Both the position numbers and the translations under genes were made by a program. From UBA11606 sp964513285 (GTDB lineage Bacteria; Actinomycetota; Acidimicrobiia; Acidimicrobiales; Aldehydirespiratoraceae): DNA of 11,018 nucleotides. Location of the stretch: the NCBI GenBank assembly GCA_964513285.1, contig CAZEML010000147.1:1-11018 (forward strand), given 5' to 3'. The notes beneath the pieces were generated by a model that had not been told where the DNA came from, did not search any database, and saw nothing but the letters and a program-made list of their open reading frames with translations. Position 1 is the stretch's first letter; every line of letters begins with the position of its first letter. This document shows positions 1 through 6,705 of this stretch, one piece after another.

Positions 1-84
1 ATGCCGCTGCCCGGCTTCCTCGACTACCGCGACCACTGCAACCAGGTCGCCGCCGCCGGCTACACCGGCTTCGTTCGGGCCTGA
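1..84 (+). CDS. 3' end of an unidentified gene (partial at the left edge)
   Basis: An open frame from the left edge ends at TGA 82-84 and encodes 27 visible residues ending in GYTGFVRA. The ATG at position 1 may be an internal Met, because the frame is open to the window edge. The pattern of a helix followed by AAAGYTGF weakly recalls the C-termini of sugar-phosphate isomerase/TIM-barrel proteins, but this is too little to name a family. The frame is probably real: its stop abuts the stop of the convergent CoA-transferase exactly, and its codons are G/C-rich at third positions like the neighbouring genes. The function cannot be assigned from this fragment. Confidence 0.5.
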   Translation: MPLPGFLDYRDHCNQVAAAGYTGFVRA

Positions 85-1332
85 TCAGCCGAAGGCACCG
101 CCGTCGCGGAGGGCGGCGATCTCGTCGGCCGACTTGCCGAGCGTGTCGGCCATGACCTGGTCGGTGTTCTCGCCGACCTCGGGCGCCTTGGTCGGGCAGG
201 GCGGCAGCTCGCCGTTGACGTAGGCGGGGAGTGGCATCTGCTCGCAGCCGAGAACGTCGGCGGGGTAGAAGCCCATGCGGTGCTGGAACTGGGGGTCGTC
301 GCCGATGTTCTTGGTCGTGTTGACCGGGGCGATGGTGGTGACCCACTCCTCGGAGAACTTCAGCCACTCCTGGCAGGTCTTCGTGCGGAAGATCGTCTGC
401 AGTTCGCGCTGGAGTTCGAGATTGCCCTTGGCGTGGTCGGCGTACTTCTCACCGGGCCACCGCTCGAAGAGGTCCATGCGGTCGACGCCCTGGCAGAAGT
501 TCTTCCAGAACGCCTGCTCGCTCGCCATGAAGAGGACGTGGCCGTCGCTCGCTTCGTACATCTGGTAGCGGACGCCTTCCCACATGCCCGCGAGTCCGGC
601 GGGGCGGCGTTCGTAGTTGTCGGCCGGGTTGCCGGTGACCTCGTCCTCGGGACGGAGGTACGCCCGCTCGGTCTCGATGCGGTACCAGTCCATGTAGGCG
701 GCGGCGTCGGACTGGGCGAACTCCATCTCGCAGCCTTCACCGGTCTCGCGGGCCTTGATGATGCCGGCGAGGATGCCCATCGCCGCGACCATCGGGCCGA
801 CGTTGATGCCGACGTTGGGCATGGTGGGCGGGATGCGGGCGAAGCCGTCGTCGTCGACGACGGGCTGCACGATGCCGGCCCAGGTGTCGTAGGCGATGCC
901 GTGGCTCGGCATGTCGCGGTAGGGCCCGGTCGAGCCGTAGCCCGAGAGGGTGGCGAAGACGATCTTCGGGTTGACCTCCTTGAGCACGTCGTACCCGAGC
1001 CCGAAGTTGGCGAGCGCGCCCGGCTTCTGGGCTTCGACGACGACGTCGGCGGTCGCTACCAGTTCCTTGTAGAGCGCTCGGCCCTCGTCGCTCTTGAGGT
1101 TGAGCGTGATGCTCTTCTTGCCGCGGTGGGTGTGGAGGTGGAGAAGCGAGACGCCGTCGATGATCGGCCACGTCATCTGGCGGATGTAGTCGCCGGCCGG
1201 AGACTCGACCTTGATGACGTCGGCCCCGAGGTCGGCGAAGAACGTCGCGACGTGGCCGGGGCCGAGCAGGCTCGACTCGATCACGCGGATTCCGCTGAGG
1301 AGACCTTCATTCGCACTCGTACCGTTGCTCAC
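85..1332 (-). CDS. CaiB/BaiF-type family III CoA-transferase
   Basis: A 415-residue protein, the usual length for family III CoA-transferases, which move CoA between carboxylic acids in the cytoplasm. The N-terminal signature is clear: FFADLGADVIKVESPAGDYIR (about 31-51, the CoA-binding fold), then NLKSDEGR (78-85), PGALANFGLGYDVL (104-117) and LSGYGSTGPYRD (129-140). The segment PNVGINVGPMVAAMGILAG (172-190) aligns with the region that holds the catalytic Asp in characterised members (Asp169 of formyl-CoA transferase). Here that Asp is not evident, and Asn177 or Ile176 falls at the place. The start is GTG 1332-1330, supported by a GGAGGG ribosome binding site (1337-1342) seven bases upstream. 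A TetR-type palindrome lies about 27 bases upstream of the start, which suggests regulation by a ligand-responsive repressor. The substrate is unknown; degradation of steroids, fatty acids or aromatic acids is typical for this group. The family call is firm and the activity is not. Confidence 0.93.
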   Translation of the reverse strand: MSNGTSANEGLLSGIRVIESSLLGPGHVATFFADLGADVIKVESPAGDYIRQMTWPIIDGVSLLHLHTHRGKKSITLNLKSDEGRALYKELVATADVVVEAQKPGALANFGLGYDVLKEVNPKIVFATLSGYGSTGPYRDMPSHGIAYDTWAGIVQPVVDDDGFARIPPTMPNVGINVGPMVAAMGILAGIIKARETGEGCEMEFAQSDAAAYMDWYRIETERAYLRPEDEVTGNPADNYERRPAGLAGMWEGVRYQMYEASDGHVLFMASEQAFWKNFCQGVDRMDLFERWPGEKYADHAKGNLELQRELQTIFRTKTCQEWLKFSEEWVTTIAPVNTTKNIGDDPQFQHRMGFYPADVLGCEQMPLPAYVNGELPPCPTKAPEVGENTDQVMADTLGKSADEIAALRDGGAFG

Positions 1333-1350
1333 CGCACCCTCCGGAAGAAA

Positions 1351-1367
1351 TCTGACGGTCCGTCAGA
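1351..1367. promoter_or_regulatory. 17-bp palindrome, probable TetR-family operator
   Basis: TCTGACGG-T-CCGTCAGA is a perfect inverted repeat with 8-bp arms around one base. It sits in the divergent spacer, centred about 27 bases upstream of the CoA-transferase GTG and about 95 bases upstream of cbs. Its length, symmetry and TGACGG/CCGTCA half-sites match the general form of actinobacterial TetR-family operators. A weak -10-like TAGTTT (- strand, 1372-1367) overlaps its edge, so a bound repressor would block the CoA-transferase promoter. The regulator is not encoded in this window. Confidence 0.6.
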
Positions 1368-1436
1368 AACTACTCGGGGGAATTCTCGTCAGCACGTTCC
1401 GGTTGCTTCGGTCACGTGGGAGGCTGTCCACCACCC

Positions 1437-1443
1437 AGGGAGG
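1437..1443 (+). promoter_or_regulatory. Ribosome binding site that fixes the cbs start
   Basis: AGGGAGG lies 10 bases before the ATG at 1454. The frame stays open a further 243 bases upstream, but that stretch runs through the operator region and into the antisense of the CoA-transferase start, and the family homology begins at MEIFDSVLDMIGNTPLV. The site therefore selects 1454 over the longer open frame. Confidence 0.65.
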
Positions 1444-1453
1444 CACGCAGCAC

Positions 1454-2824
1454 ATGGAGATCTTCGACTCGGTTCTCGACATGATCGGGAACACGCCCTT
1501 GGTCAACCTCAAGCAGGTGGCAAAGGACAAGCCGTGCCAGGTGGTGGTGAAGGCCGAGATGGTCAACCCCGGCGGGTCGTCCAAGGACCGGCCCGCGGTC
1601 ACCATGATCGATCACGCCGAGCGCGAGGGGTTGCTCAAGCCGGGCGGCACCATCGTCGAACCGACCTCGGGCAACACCGGTGTCGGCCTCGCGATCGTCG
1701 CCGCCCAACGGGGCTACAAGTGTGTCTTCGTCATGACCGACAAGGTCGCGCCCGAGAAGGTCGACCTGTTGCGGGCCTACGGCGCCGAAGTCGTGGTGTG
1801 CCCGGTGGCGGTCGCTCCCGACGACCCGCAGTCGTACTACTCGACCGCGGAGCGGCTGGTGAAGGAGATCCCCGGCGCGTACCGGCCGAACCAGTACCAC
1901 AACCAGACCAACCCGCTCGCTCACTACCAGGCGACCGGTCCCGAGATCTGGCGCCAGACCGATGGCCGCATCACCCACTTCGTCGCCGGTGGTGGCACCG
2001 GTGGCACCTTGTCGGGCGTCGGTCGCTACCTCAAGGAACAGAACCCGGCGATCCAGATCATCTGCGCCGACCCGGAGGGCTCGGTGTACTCCGGGGGCTC
2101 CGGCCGCCCCTACCTGGTCGAAGGTGTGGGTGAGGACTTCTGGCCCGACACGTACCACCAGAACCTCATCGACCGGGTCATCCCGATCAGCGACGCCGAC
2201 TCGTTCCTGATGGCTCGCCGGGTCAGCCAGGAAGAGGGCTTGTTGATCGGTGGCTCCTGCGGCACCGCGGTCGCGGCGGCCCTTCAGGTCGCCGACGATT
2301 GTTCGCCCGACGATCTGATCGTCGTGCTCACCCCGGACTCCGGGCGCGGCTACCTCTCGAAGGTCTTCAACGACGACTGGATGGCTGGCTTCGGCTTCCT
2401 GCGCGCCGATGGCCCTGTCATCGCCGACGTGCTCGAGAGCCGCACGAGCGGCGTGCCCGACCTCCTCTACGTGCAGCCGCACCAGTTGGTCAGCGAGGCC
2501 GTGACGATGATGCGTGAGCACGGGGTCTCCCAGCTCCCGGTCGGCAAGGGCGAGATGCCGCTGGCCGCCGCCGAGATCGCCGGCTCGGTCAGCGAACTCC
2601 GGTTGATGGAGCTCGCCTTCGACACCGACGCGGTGCTCGACAAGACCGTCGAGGACATCATGGCCCCGGCCCTACCGACCATCGGCGCCGGCCAGCCGGT
2701 CGCCCTCGCGGTCGAGATGCTCGAATCCTGCTCGGCGATGCTCGTGCTCGACGGCGGGCGGCCCCGCGCCGTCATCTCGTCGAGCGACGTCCTGAGCTTC
2801 CTCTCCAACGCCCAAGGAGCCTGA
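1454..2824 (+). CDS. cbs: Cystathionine beta-synthase (PLP enzyme with tandem CBS domains)
   Basis: A 456-residue cytoplasmic PLP enzyme that condenses L-serine and homocysteine to cystathionine, the first step of reverse transsulfuration. Fold type II motifs appear in order: IGNTPLVNL (11-19), NPGGSSKDRP (38-47) with the Schiff-base Lys44, TSGNTG (71-76) binding the PLP/substrate carboxylate, the phosphate loop GGGTGGT (179-185), and GGSCGTA (266-272). The C-terminal part (about 330-456) has two CBS-domain repeats, including LVSEAVTMMREHGVSQLPV and a second half ending in AVISSSDVLSFL. These separate it from plain cysteine synthases and point to adenosyl-ligand regulation as in other CBS enzymes. 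No N-terminal heme domain is present, as is usual in bacteria. The stop is followed after 6 bases by the metB-like gene, whose ribosome binding site (AAGGAG, 2814-2819) lies inside the end of cbs, so the two form an operon. Confidence 0.95.
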   Translation: MEIFDSVLDMIGNTPLVNLKQVAKDKPCQVVVKAEMVNPGGSSKDRPAVTMIDHAEREGLLKPGGTIVEPTSGNTGVGLAIVAAQRGYKCVFVMTDKVAPEKVDLLRAYGAEVVVCPVAVAPDDPQSYYSTAERLVKEIPGAYRPNQYHNQTNPLAHYQATGPEIWRQTDGRITHFVAGGGTGGTLSGVGRYLKEQNPAIQIICADPEGSVYSGGSGRPYLVEGVGEDFWPDTYHQNLIDRVIPISDADSFLMARRVSQEEGLLIGGSCGTAVAAALQVADDCSPDDLIVVLTPDSGRGYLSKVFNDDWMAGFGFLRADGPVIADVLESRTSGVPDLLYVQPHQLVSEAVTMMREHGVSQLPVGKGEMPLAAAEIAGSVSELRLMELAFDTDAVLDKTVEDIMAPALPTIGAGQPVALAVEMLESCSAMLVLDGGRPRAVISSSDVLSFLSNAQGA

Positions 2825-2830
2825 TCCACC

Positions 2831-3997
2831 ATGGCTGACGACATCTTCGCTGACCCGAGCGCGTTCGGGTTCGAGACCCGAGCGATCCGCGCCGGGCAGG
2901 TCCACGACGCCACCAGCGGCGCCGTTGTGACCCCGATCTCGCTGGCGACCACGTTCGTGCAGGAGGAGCCGGGGGTCCACCGCGGCTACGAGTACTCCCG
3001 CACCAACAACCCGACGCGCCAGGCGCTGCAGGAGTGCCTCGCCTCGCTCGAGGGGGCGGCGCACGGCCTCGCCTTCGCGTCGGGCATGTCGGCGGAGGAC
3101 ACCCTCCTGCGGACCCTCTCGCCTGGCGATCACATCGTCCTCGGCAACGACGCCTACGGCGGCACGTTCCGCCTGATCTCCGCCGTGCTCGCCCCGGCCG
3201 GCATCGAGTGGTCCGCCGCCGACCTCACCGATCCCTATCAGCTCCGAGCCGCGATGCGGCCCGAGACCAAGGTCGTCTGGGTCGAGACCCCGACCAACCC
3301 GCTGCTCACCGTCGTCGACCTCGCCGCCATCGCCGAGGTCACGCATGCCGGTGGCGCCAAGCTCGTCGTCGACAACACGTTCGCCACGCCCTACCTGCAG
3401 CAGCCCCTCGCCGAGGGGGCCGACGTGGTCGTTCACTCGACCACCAAGTACTGCGGCGGCCACTCCGACGTCGTCGGTGGCTTCCTGGCCACCAACGACA
3501 CCGAACTCGCCGACCGCCTCGCCTACCTGCAGAACGCGATCGGCGCCGTTGGCAGCCCGTTCGACAACTACCTGACCCTGCGCGGCCTCAAGACGCTCGC
3601 CGTCCGCATGGATCGCCATTGCGACAACGCCCAGGCGATCGTCGACCTGCTGCTCGGGCACGAGAAGGTCACCCACGTGCTCTACCCGGGCCTGCCCGAT
3701 CACCCCGGCCACGATGCCGCCGCTCGTCAGATGAAGAAGTTCGGCGGCATGGTGTCGTTCCGGGTCGCCGGCGGCGCGGATGCGGCGATGCGGCTCACGA
3801 CGACGACCAAGGTGTTCTCGCTGGCCGAGTCGCTCGGCGCGGTCGAGTCGCTCATCGAGCACCCCGGTGTCATGACCCACGCCTCTGCGGCGGGCTCGGA
3901 GCTCGAGGTGCCGGCGGATCTCGTCCGGCTCTCGGTCGGCATCGAGTCGACCCAGGATCTGCTCGACGACCTCGGTCAGGCGCTCGAACAGCTCTAG
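2831..3997 (+). CDS. metB: Cystathionine gamma-synthase / gamma-lyase (Cys/Met metabolism PLP enzyme)
   Basis: A 388-residue fold type I PLP enzyme of the Cys/Met family, full length. Visible motifs are YEYSRTNNPTR (53-63, with the Tyr and Arg that contact PLP of the neighbouring subunit), FASGMSA (82-88), the glycine-rich NDAYGGT (106-112), VETPTNPLL (151-159), the PLP-pyridine Asp in VVDNTFATP (179-187, Asp181), and HSTTKYCGGHSDVVGG (202-217) with the Schiff-base Lys206. The family includes cystathionine gamma-synthase (O-acylhomoserine plus cysteine to cystathionine) and gamma-lyase (cystathionine to cysteine, 2-oxobutyrate and ammonia), and sequence alone does not separate them safely. 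The adjacent cbs favours a gamma-lyase role in making cysteine from homocysteine. The symbol follows the mycobacterial cbs-metB neighbourhood. ATG 2831 is 6 bases after the cbs stop, with AAGGAG 11 bases upstream. Confidence 0.93.
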   Translation: MADDIFADPSAFGFETRAIRAGQVHDATSGAVVTPISLATTFVQEEPGVHRGYEYSRTNNPTRQALQECLASLEGAAHGLAFASGMSAEDTLLRTLSPGDHIVLGNDAYGGTFRLISAVLAPAGIEWSAADLTDPYQLRAAMRPETKVVWVETPTNPLLTVVDLAAIAEVTHAGGAKLVVDNTFATPYLQQPLAEGADVVVHSTTKYCGGHSDVVGGFLATNDTELADRLAYLQNAIGAVGSPFDNYLTLRGLKTLAVRMDRHCDNAQAIVDLLLGHEKVTHVLYPGLPDHPGHDAAARQMKKFGGMVSFRVAGGADAAMRLTTTTKVFSLAESLGAVESLIEHPGVMTHASAAGSELEVPADLVRLSVGIESTQDLLDDLGQALEQL

Positions 3998-4026
3998 GCA
4001 GCCCTGATCAGCCGTTTCGCGGCTGC
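3998..4026 (+). terminator. Possible hairpin at the end of the cbs-metB operon
   Basis: Immediately after the metB stop, CAGCCG (4009-4014) and CGGCTG (4020-4025) can form a 6-bp stem with a TTTCG loop. Alternatively GCAGCC (3998-4003) can pair with GGCTGC (4021-4026). There is no following T-tract, so this would be a weak or non-canonical terminator. The rest of the gap to 4063 shows no clear promoter motif. Confidence 0.3.
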
Positions 4027-4063
4027 TCACACATTCCTCACACCTCGGGCCGAACCTCAGGGT

Positions 4064-5353
4064 GTGATCGAATTCAACAGCACCCGAGAAGCGGTCGCCT
4101 TCCTCGCCCGCCGCGCCGGCTGGGGCCTCGGCCCCGGCCAGCTCGACGAACTCGATGCGCTCGGTGTCGACGGCACGATCGACCTCCTCGTCGATCCTTC
4201 GGCGGCCGGGATCGCCGAGGAATCCTCGGCCTGGGCGGACTGGGACTACGAGTACGACCGTTCGAACCGAGAGGCCACCCAAGCCCAGACCCTCGAAGCG
4301 TTCGAGCGCTGGACGACCCGACTCGTCGAGACCGAGCGCCCGCTCGACCATCAGCTCGCCTGGTTCTGGCACGACCACTTCGCCGTCTCGATGCAGGTCG
4401 TGCGGCACCTGCCGTCGATGCTCACCCACCTCGACCGGTGTTGGTCGCTCGGGCGCGGTGACTTCGTCGAGCTCATCCGCAACATCACGACCGACGCGGC
4501 GATGCTGGTGTTCCTCGACGGCGCCACCAGCACCGGACAGGCGCCGAACGAGAACTACGGGCGGGAATTGCTCGAGCTCTACACGATCGGGGTCAACAAC
4601 TTCACCGAGGCCGACGTGCAGGCGGCCGCGGTCGCCCTCACCGGCTGGACCGTTCGCCCCCGGTTCGACTGGGAGGTCCGGTACGTCCCGAGTCGCCACG
4701 ACGACCGTCCCCAGACACTCCTCGGCGTGGATGGCGTCCACGATGTCGACACCGTCGTCGACGCGGTGACGGCCGACCCGGCCTGCCCGGTGTTCATCGC
4801 CACCAAGCTGAGCCGCTACTTCCTCGGCGGGGTCGACAACCAGACCGTGTTCGGTCTGGCCGACGCGTTCGCCGGCTCCGGCCTCGACATCGCCACCCTG
4901 ACGCGAGCCGTCCTCGAAGCAGGCGCATCCGGGGTCGGCACACCGACCGTACTGGCGCCGCTGCCGTGGATGACCCAGGCGATCAAGGCGACGGGTGCGT
5001 CGGTCGAGCCCCGATTCGTCATCGGCCAACTCCGAGCGATGGGCCAGCTCCCCGCCAACCCGCCGAACGTCGGCGGCTATCCCGGCGCCGCCACCTGGCT
5101 CGCCTCCTCGGCCACCGCCGCCCGATTCTCCGCGGCCAACGGCATCGCCCGGGCCACACCCGATGACTCGGCGGTCCTCGCCGCCGCCCGAGACGGCGCG
5201 TGGGACGAACTCGCCGACCGGTTCGGACGTCCCGCCGGCTTCACCGGAGCCACCGTCAGTGCGCTGGGTGATCTCCCCAGCTCCACGTCCACCCGACCCG
5301 GGGAGGCGGCCCTCGCCCTCGCCCTCGCGTCACCCGATCTGCTCATCGCCTAG
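4064..5353 (+). CDS. DUF1800 family protein
   Basis: A 429-residue member of the DUF1800 family, function unknown. Family hallmarks are visible: FLARRAGWGLGPGQLDEL (13-30), FWHDHFAV (101-108), DAAMLVFLDGATSTG (144-158), the strongly conserved NENYGRELLELYTIGV (162-177) and the following TEADVQAAAVALTGW (181-195). The C-terminal half is mostly helical and Ala-rich, with PPNVGGYPGAATWL around 337-350. No signal peptide or membrane segment is obvious. The start is GTG 4064 with only a poor Shine-Dalgarno sequence upstream. No better start is obvious, because the family N-terminus begins almost at once. DUF1800 genes commonly sit just before a DUF1501 gene, as here: the stop codon is part of TAGGAG, the ribosome binding site of the next gene, so the two are translationally coupled and probably act together. 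Confidence 0.92.
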   Translation: MIEFNSTREAVAFLARRAGWGLGPGQLDELDALGVDGTIDLLVDPSAAGIAEESSAWADWDYEYDRSNREATQAQTLEAFERWTTRLVETERPLDHQLAWFWHDHFAVSMQVVRHLPSMLTHLDRCWSLGRGDFVELIRNITTDAAMLVFLDGATSTGQAPNENYGRELLELYTIGVNNFTEADVQAAAVALTGWTVRPRFDWEVRYVPSRHDDRPQTLLGVDGVHDVDTVVDAVTADPACPVFIATKLSRYFLGGVDNQTVFGLADAFAGSGLDIATLTRAVLEAGASGVGTPTVLAPLPWMTQAIKATGASVEPRFVIGQLRAMGQLPANPPNVGGYPGAATWLASSATAARFSAANGIARATPDDSAVLAAARDGAWDELADRFGRPAGFTGATVSALGDLPSSTSTRPGEAALALALASPDLLIA

Positions 5354-5356
5354 GAG
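5351..5356 (+). promoter_or_regulatory. Stop codon fused to the downstream ribosome binding site (TAGGAG)
   Basis: The DUF1800 stop TAG is the first half of TAGGAG, which lies 5 bases before the DUF1501 ATG at 5362. Ribosomes finishing the first gene are placed to start the second, which fits production of the two proteins in a fixed ratio. Confidence 0.6.
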
Positions 5357-5361
5357 TCCTG

Positions 5362-6699
5362 ATGATCTCTCGCCGTGCTTTCCTCGGTGGCGCCGCCGGC
5401 GCCGCCGCCCTCAGCGGTGGGGCGTGGGCCGCCCTCGTCCGCGACGGGGTCGAGACCGCCGCCCCCAGCCTGTCACCGTCCACCACGACGACCACGACCA
5501 CCGTGTTGCCGACCACCACGGTCGCCGACCAGGTCGCGGCGTCGACCGCTCGGCTTCCGGTGACCGACCGGGTGCTGGTGGTGCTCGAAATGGCGGGCGG
5601 CAACGACGCCCTCAACACCCTCGTCCCGGCCGACGCCGGTGTGTACCGCGACCTCCGGCCCGAACTCGCCCTCGGAGATGCGGAGCTGGTCTCGCTCAGC
5701 GGGTCGACGTGGGGTCTGCATCCCTCGCTCTCAGGCCTCGTTCCGTTCTGGGATGCCGGGACGATGAGCGCCATCGCCGGCGTGGCGATGCCCGAGCAGT
5801 CCCGGTCGCACTTCACCGCCATGGACTCGTGGTGGTCGGGTGTCGCGGGTGCCCCGTCGCAGACGGGATGGCTCGGGCGTTGGCTCGACGCGTCCCTCGA
5901 CGCCGAGCGCAACGGGGTCGACGACCCACTGCGTGCCATCGCGTTGGGCGGCGGAAGCCCCGCCCTCGTCGGGGCCCGGACCATGGCGACGTCGATCCGC
6001 AACCCCTCGACCTTCCAGCTGATGACCTTGCCGGGCACCGACGCGGATGCGTTGATCGACGCCTTCCTCGCCACCGCAGCCCCGCTGTCGAGCGACCCGA
6101 CCGTGGCTGCGGCACAGGCGGCCATCCCGTCGACGCTGGACGCGGTCGCGCTGCTCGCGAGTGCGAGCGGCGCCGACGATGCCCTCGGCGAGCAGAGCGC
6201 TATCCCCGGCGCCGGTACCAGCGCGACCGAGCTCCTCTCGACCGCCGCTCGCATCATCCAGATGGGGATCGGCACCCGGGTGCTCACGGTCGGGGTCAGC
6301 GGCTTCGACACCCACGCCGGTCAGCTCGACACCCACGATGGGCTGCTGCAGGACATCGCCGATGGGCTCGAGGCGTTCTTCGCCGCGCTCGCCGCGTCCG
6401 GTGATCTCGATCGGGTGATGGTGCTCACGACGAGCGAGTTCGGTCGCCGGGCCGCGGAGAACGGCTCGGGCGGCACCGATCATGGCAACGGCGGACTCCA
6501 GTTCGCCTTCGGCCCGACGGTCGCCGGCGGGGTCGTGCACGGCGACTACCAGTTGGGGTCGCTCGTGAACGGGGACATCCCGCTCGCGATCGACACCCGC
6601 TCTGGCTACCGGTCCGCGCTGGAGTGGCTCGGCGGACCGGGCGCGGCGGAGGGCATCTTCGACCAGACGCCCGAGGCGTTGCCCCTGCTCAGTGCCTGA
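5362..6699 (+). CDS. Tat-exported DUF1501 family protein
   Basis: A 445-residue DUF1501 protein, a family related in fold to alkaline phosphatases/sulfatases but without an established reaction. The N-terminus carries a twin-arginine signal (SRRAFLGGAAG, 3-13, then an Ala-rich hydrophobic stretch to about 25), so export in folded form is predicted. A low-complexity Ser/Thr linker (38-53, six Thr codons in a row plus others) follows. The core begins at VLVVLEMAGGNDALNTLVP (71-89), the usual GG-D-LN-T/VP family start. It continues with HPSLSGLVPFW (120-130), EQSRSHFTAMDSWWSG (145-160), GFDTHAGQ (314-321), TSEFGRR (357-363) and GTDHGNG (371-377). These Asp and His residues are the likely metal ligands by analogy with the superfamily. 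Together with the upstream DUF1800 protein it forms a conserved pair of unknown role. Confidence 0.92.
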   Translation: MISRRAFLGGAAGAAALSGGAWAALVRDGVETAAPSLSPSTTTTTTTVLPTTTVADQVAASTARLPVTDRVLVVLEMAGGNDALNTLVPADAGVYRDLRPELALGDAELVSLSGSTWGLHPSLSGLVPFWDAGTMSAIAGVAMPEQSRSHFTAMDSWWSGVAGAPSQTGWLGRWLDASLDAERNGVDDPLRAIALGGGSPALVGARTMATSIRNPSTFQLMTLPGTDADALIDAFLATAAPLSSDPTVAAAQAAIPSTLDAVALLASASGADDALGEQSAIPGAGTSATELLSTAARIIQMGIGTRVLTVGVSGFDTHAGQLDTHDGLLQDIADGLEAFFAALAASGDLDRVMVLTTSEFGRRAAENGSGGTDHGNGGLQFAFGPTVAGGVVHGDYQLGSLVNGDIPLAIDTRSGYRSALEWLGGPGAAEGIFDQTPEALPLLSA

Positions 6700-6705
6700 G
6701 GACGA

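Noticed and set aside
1211..1453. An N-terminal extension of cbs by 81 codons
   Set aside because: The extension runs through the operator and the start region of the divergent gene. The family N-terminus and a ribosome binding site both point to 1454.
1333..1453. A riboswitch or attenuator (SAM, T-box) before cbs
   Set aside because: The spacer is short and its only strong structure is the TetR-like palindrome. No SAM-riboswitch or T-box core sequence is visible.
280..2133. A 617-codon open frame on the + strand over the CoA-transferase and the start of cbs
   Set aside because: It is antisense to a clear CoA-transferase and then out of frame with cbs. Its product is rich in Arg/Val/Asp/Gly without family motifs, as expected for shadow frames in high-GC DNA.
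4003..4014. A 12-base string CCTGATCAGCCG, also present at 80-91
   Set aside because: Both copies fall near gene ends and contain TGATCA, but two exact copies of 12 bases with no wider similarity are too little to call a repeat element.
2672..5029. A 785-codon open frame on the - strand opposite metB and DUF1800
   Set aside because: Its composition is that of an antisense shadow, it covers three well-supported + strand genes, and it has no recognisable domain.
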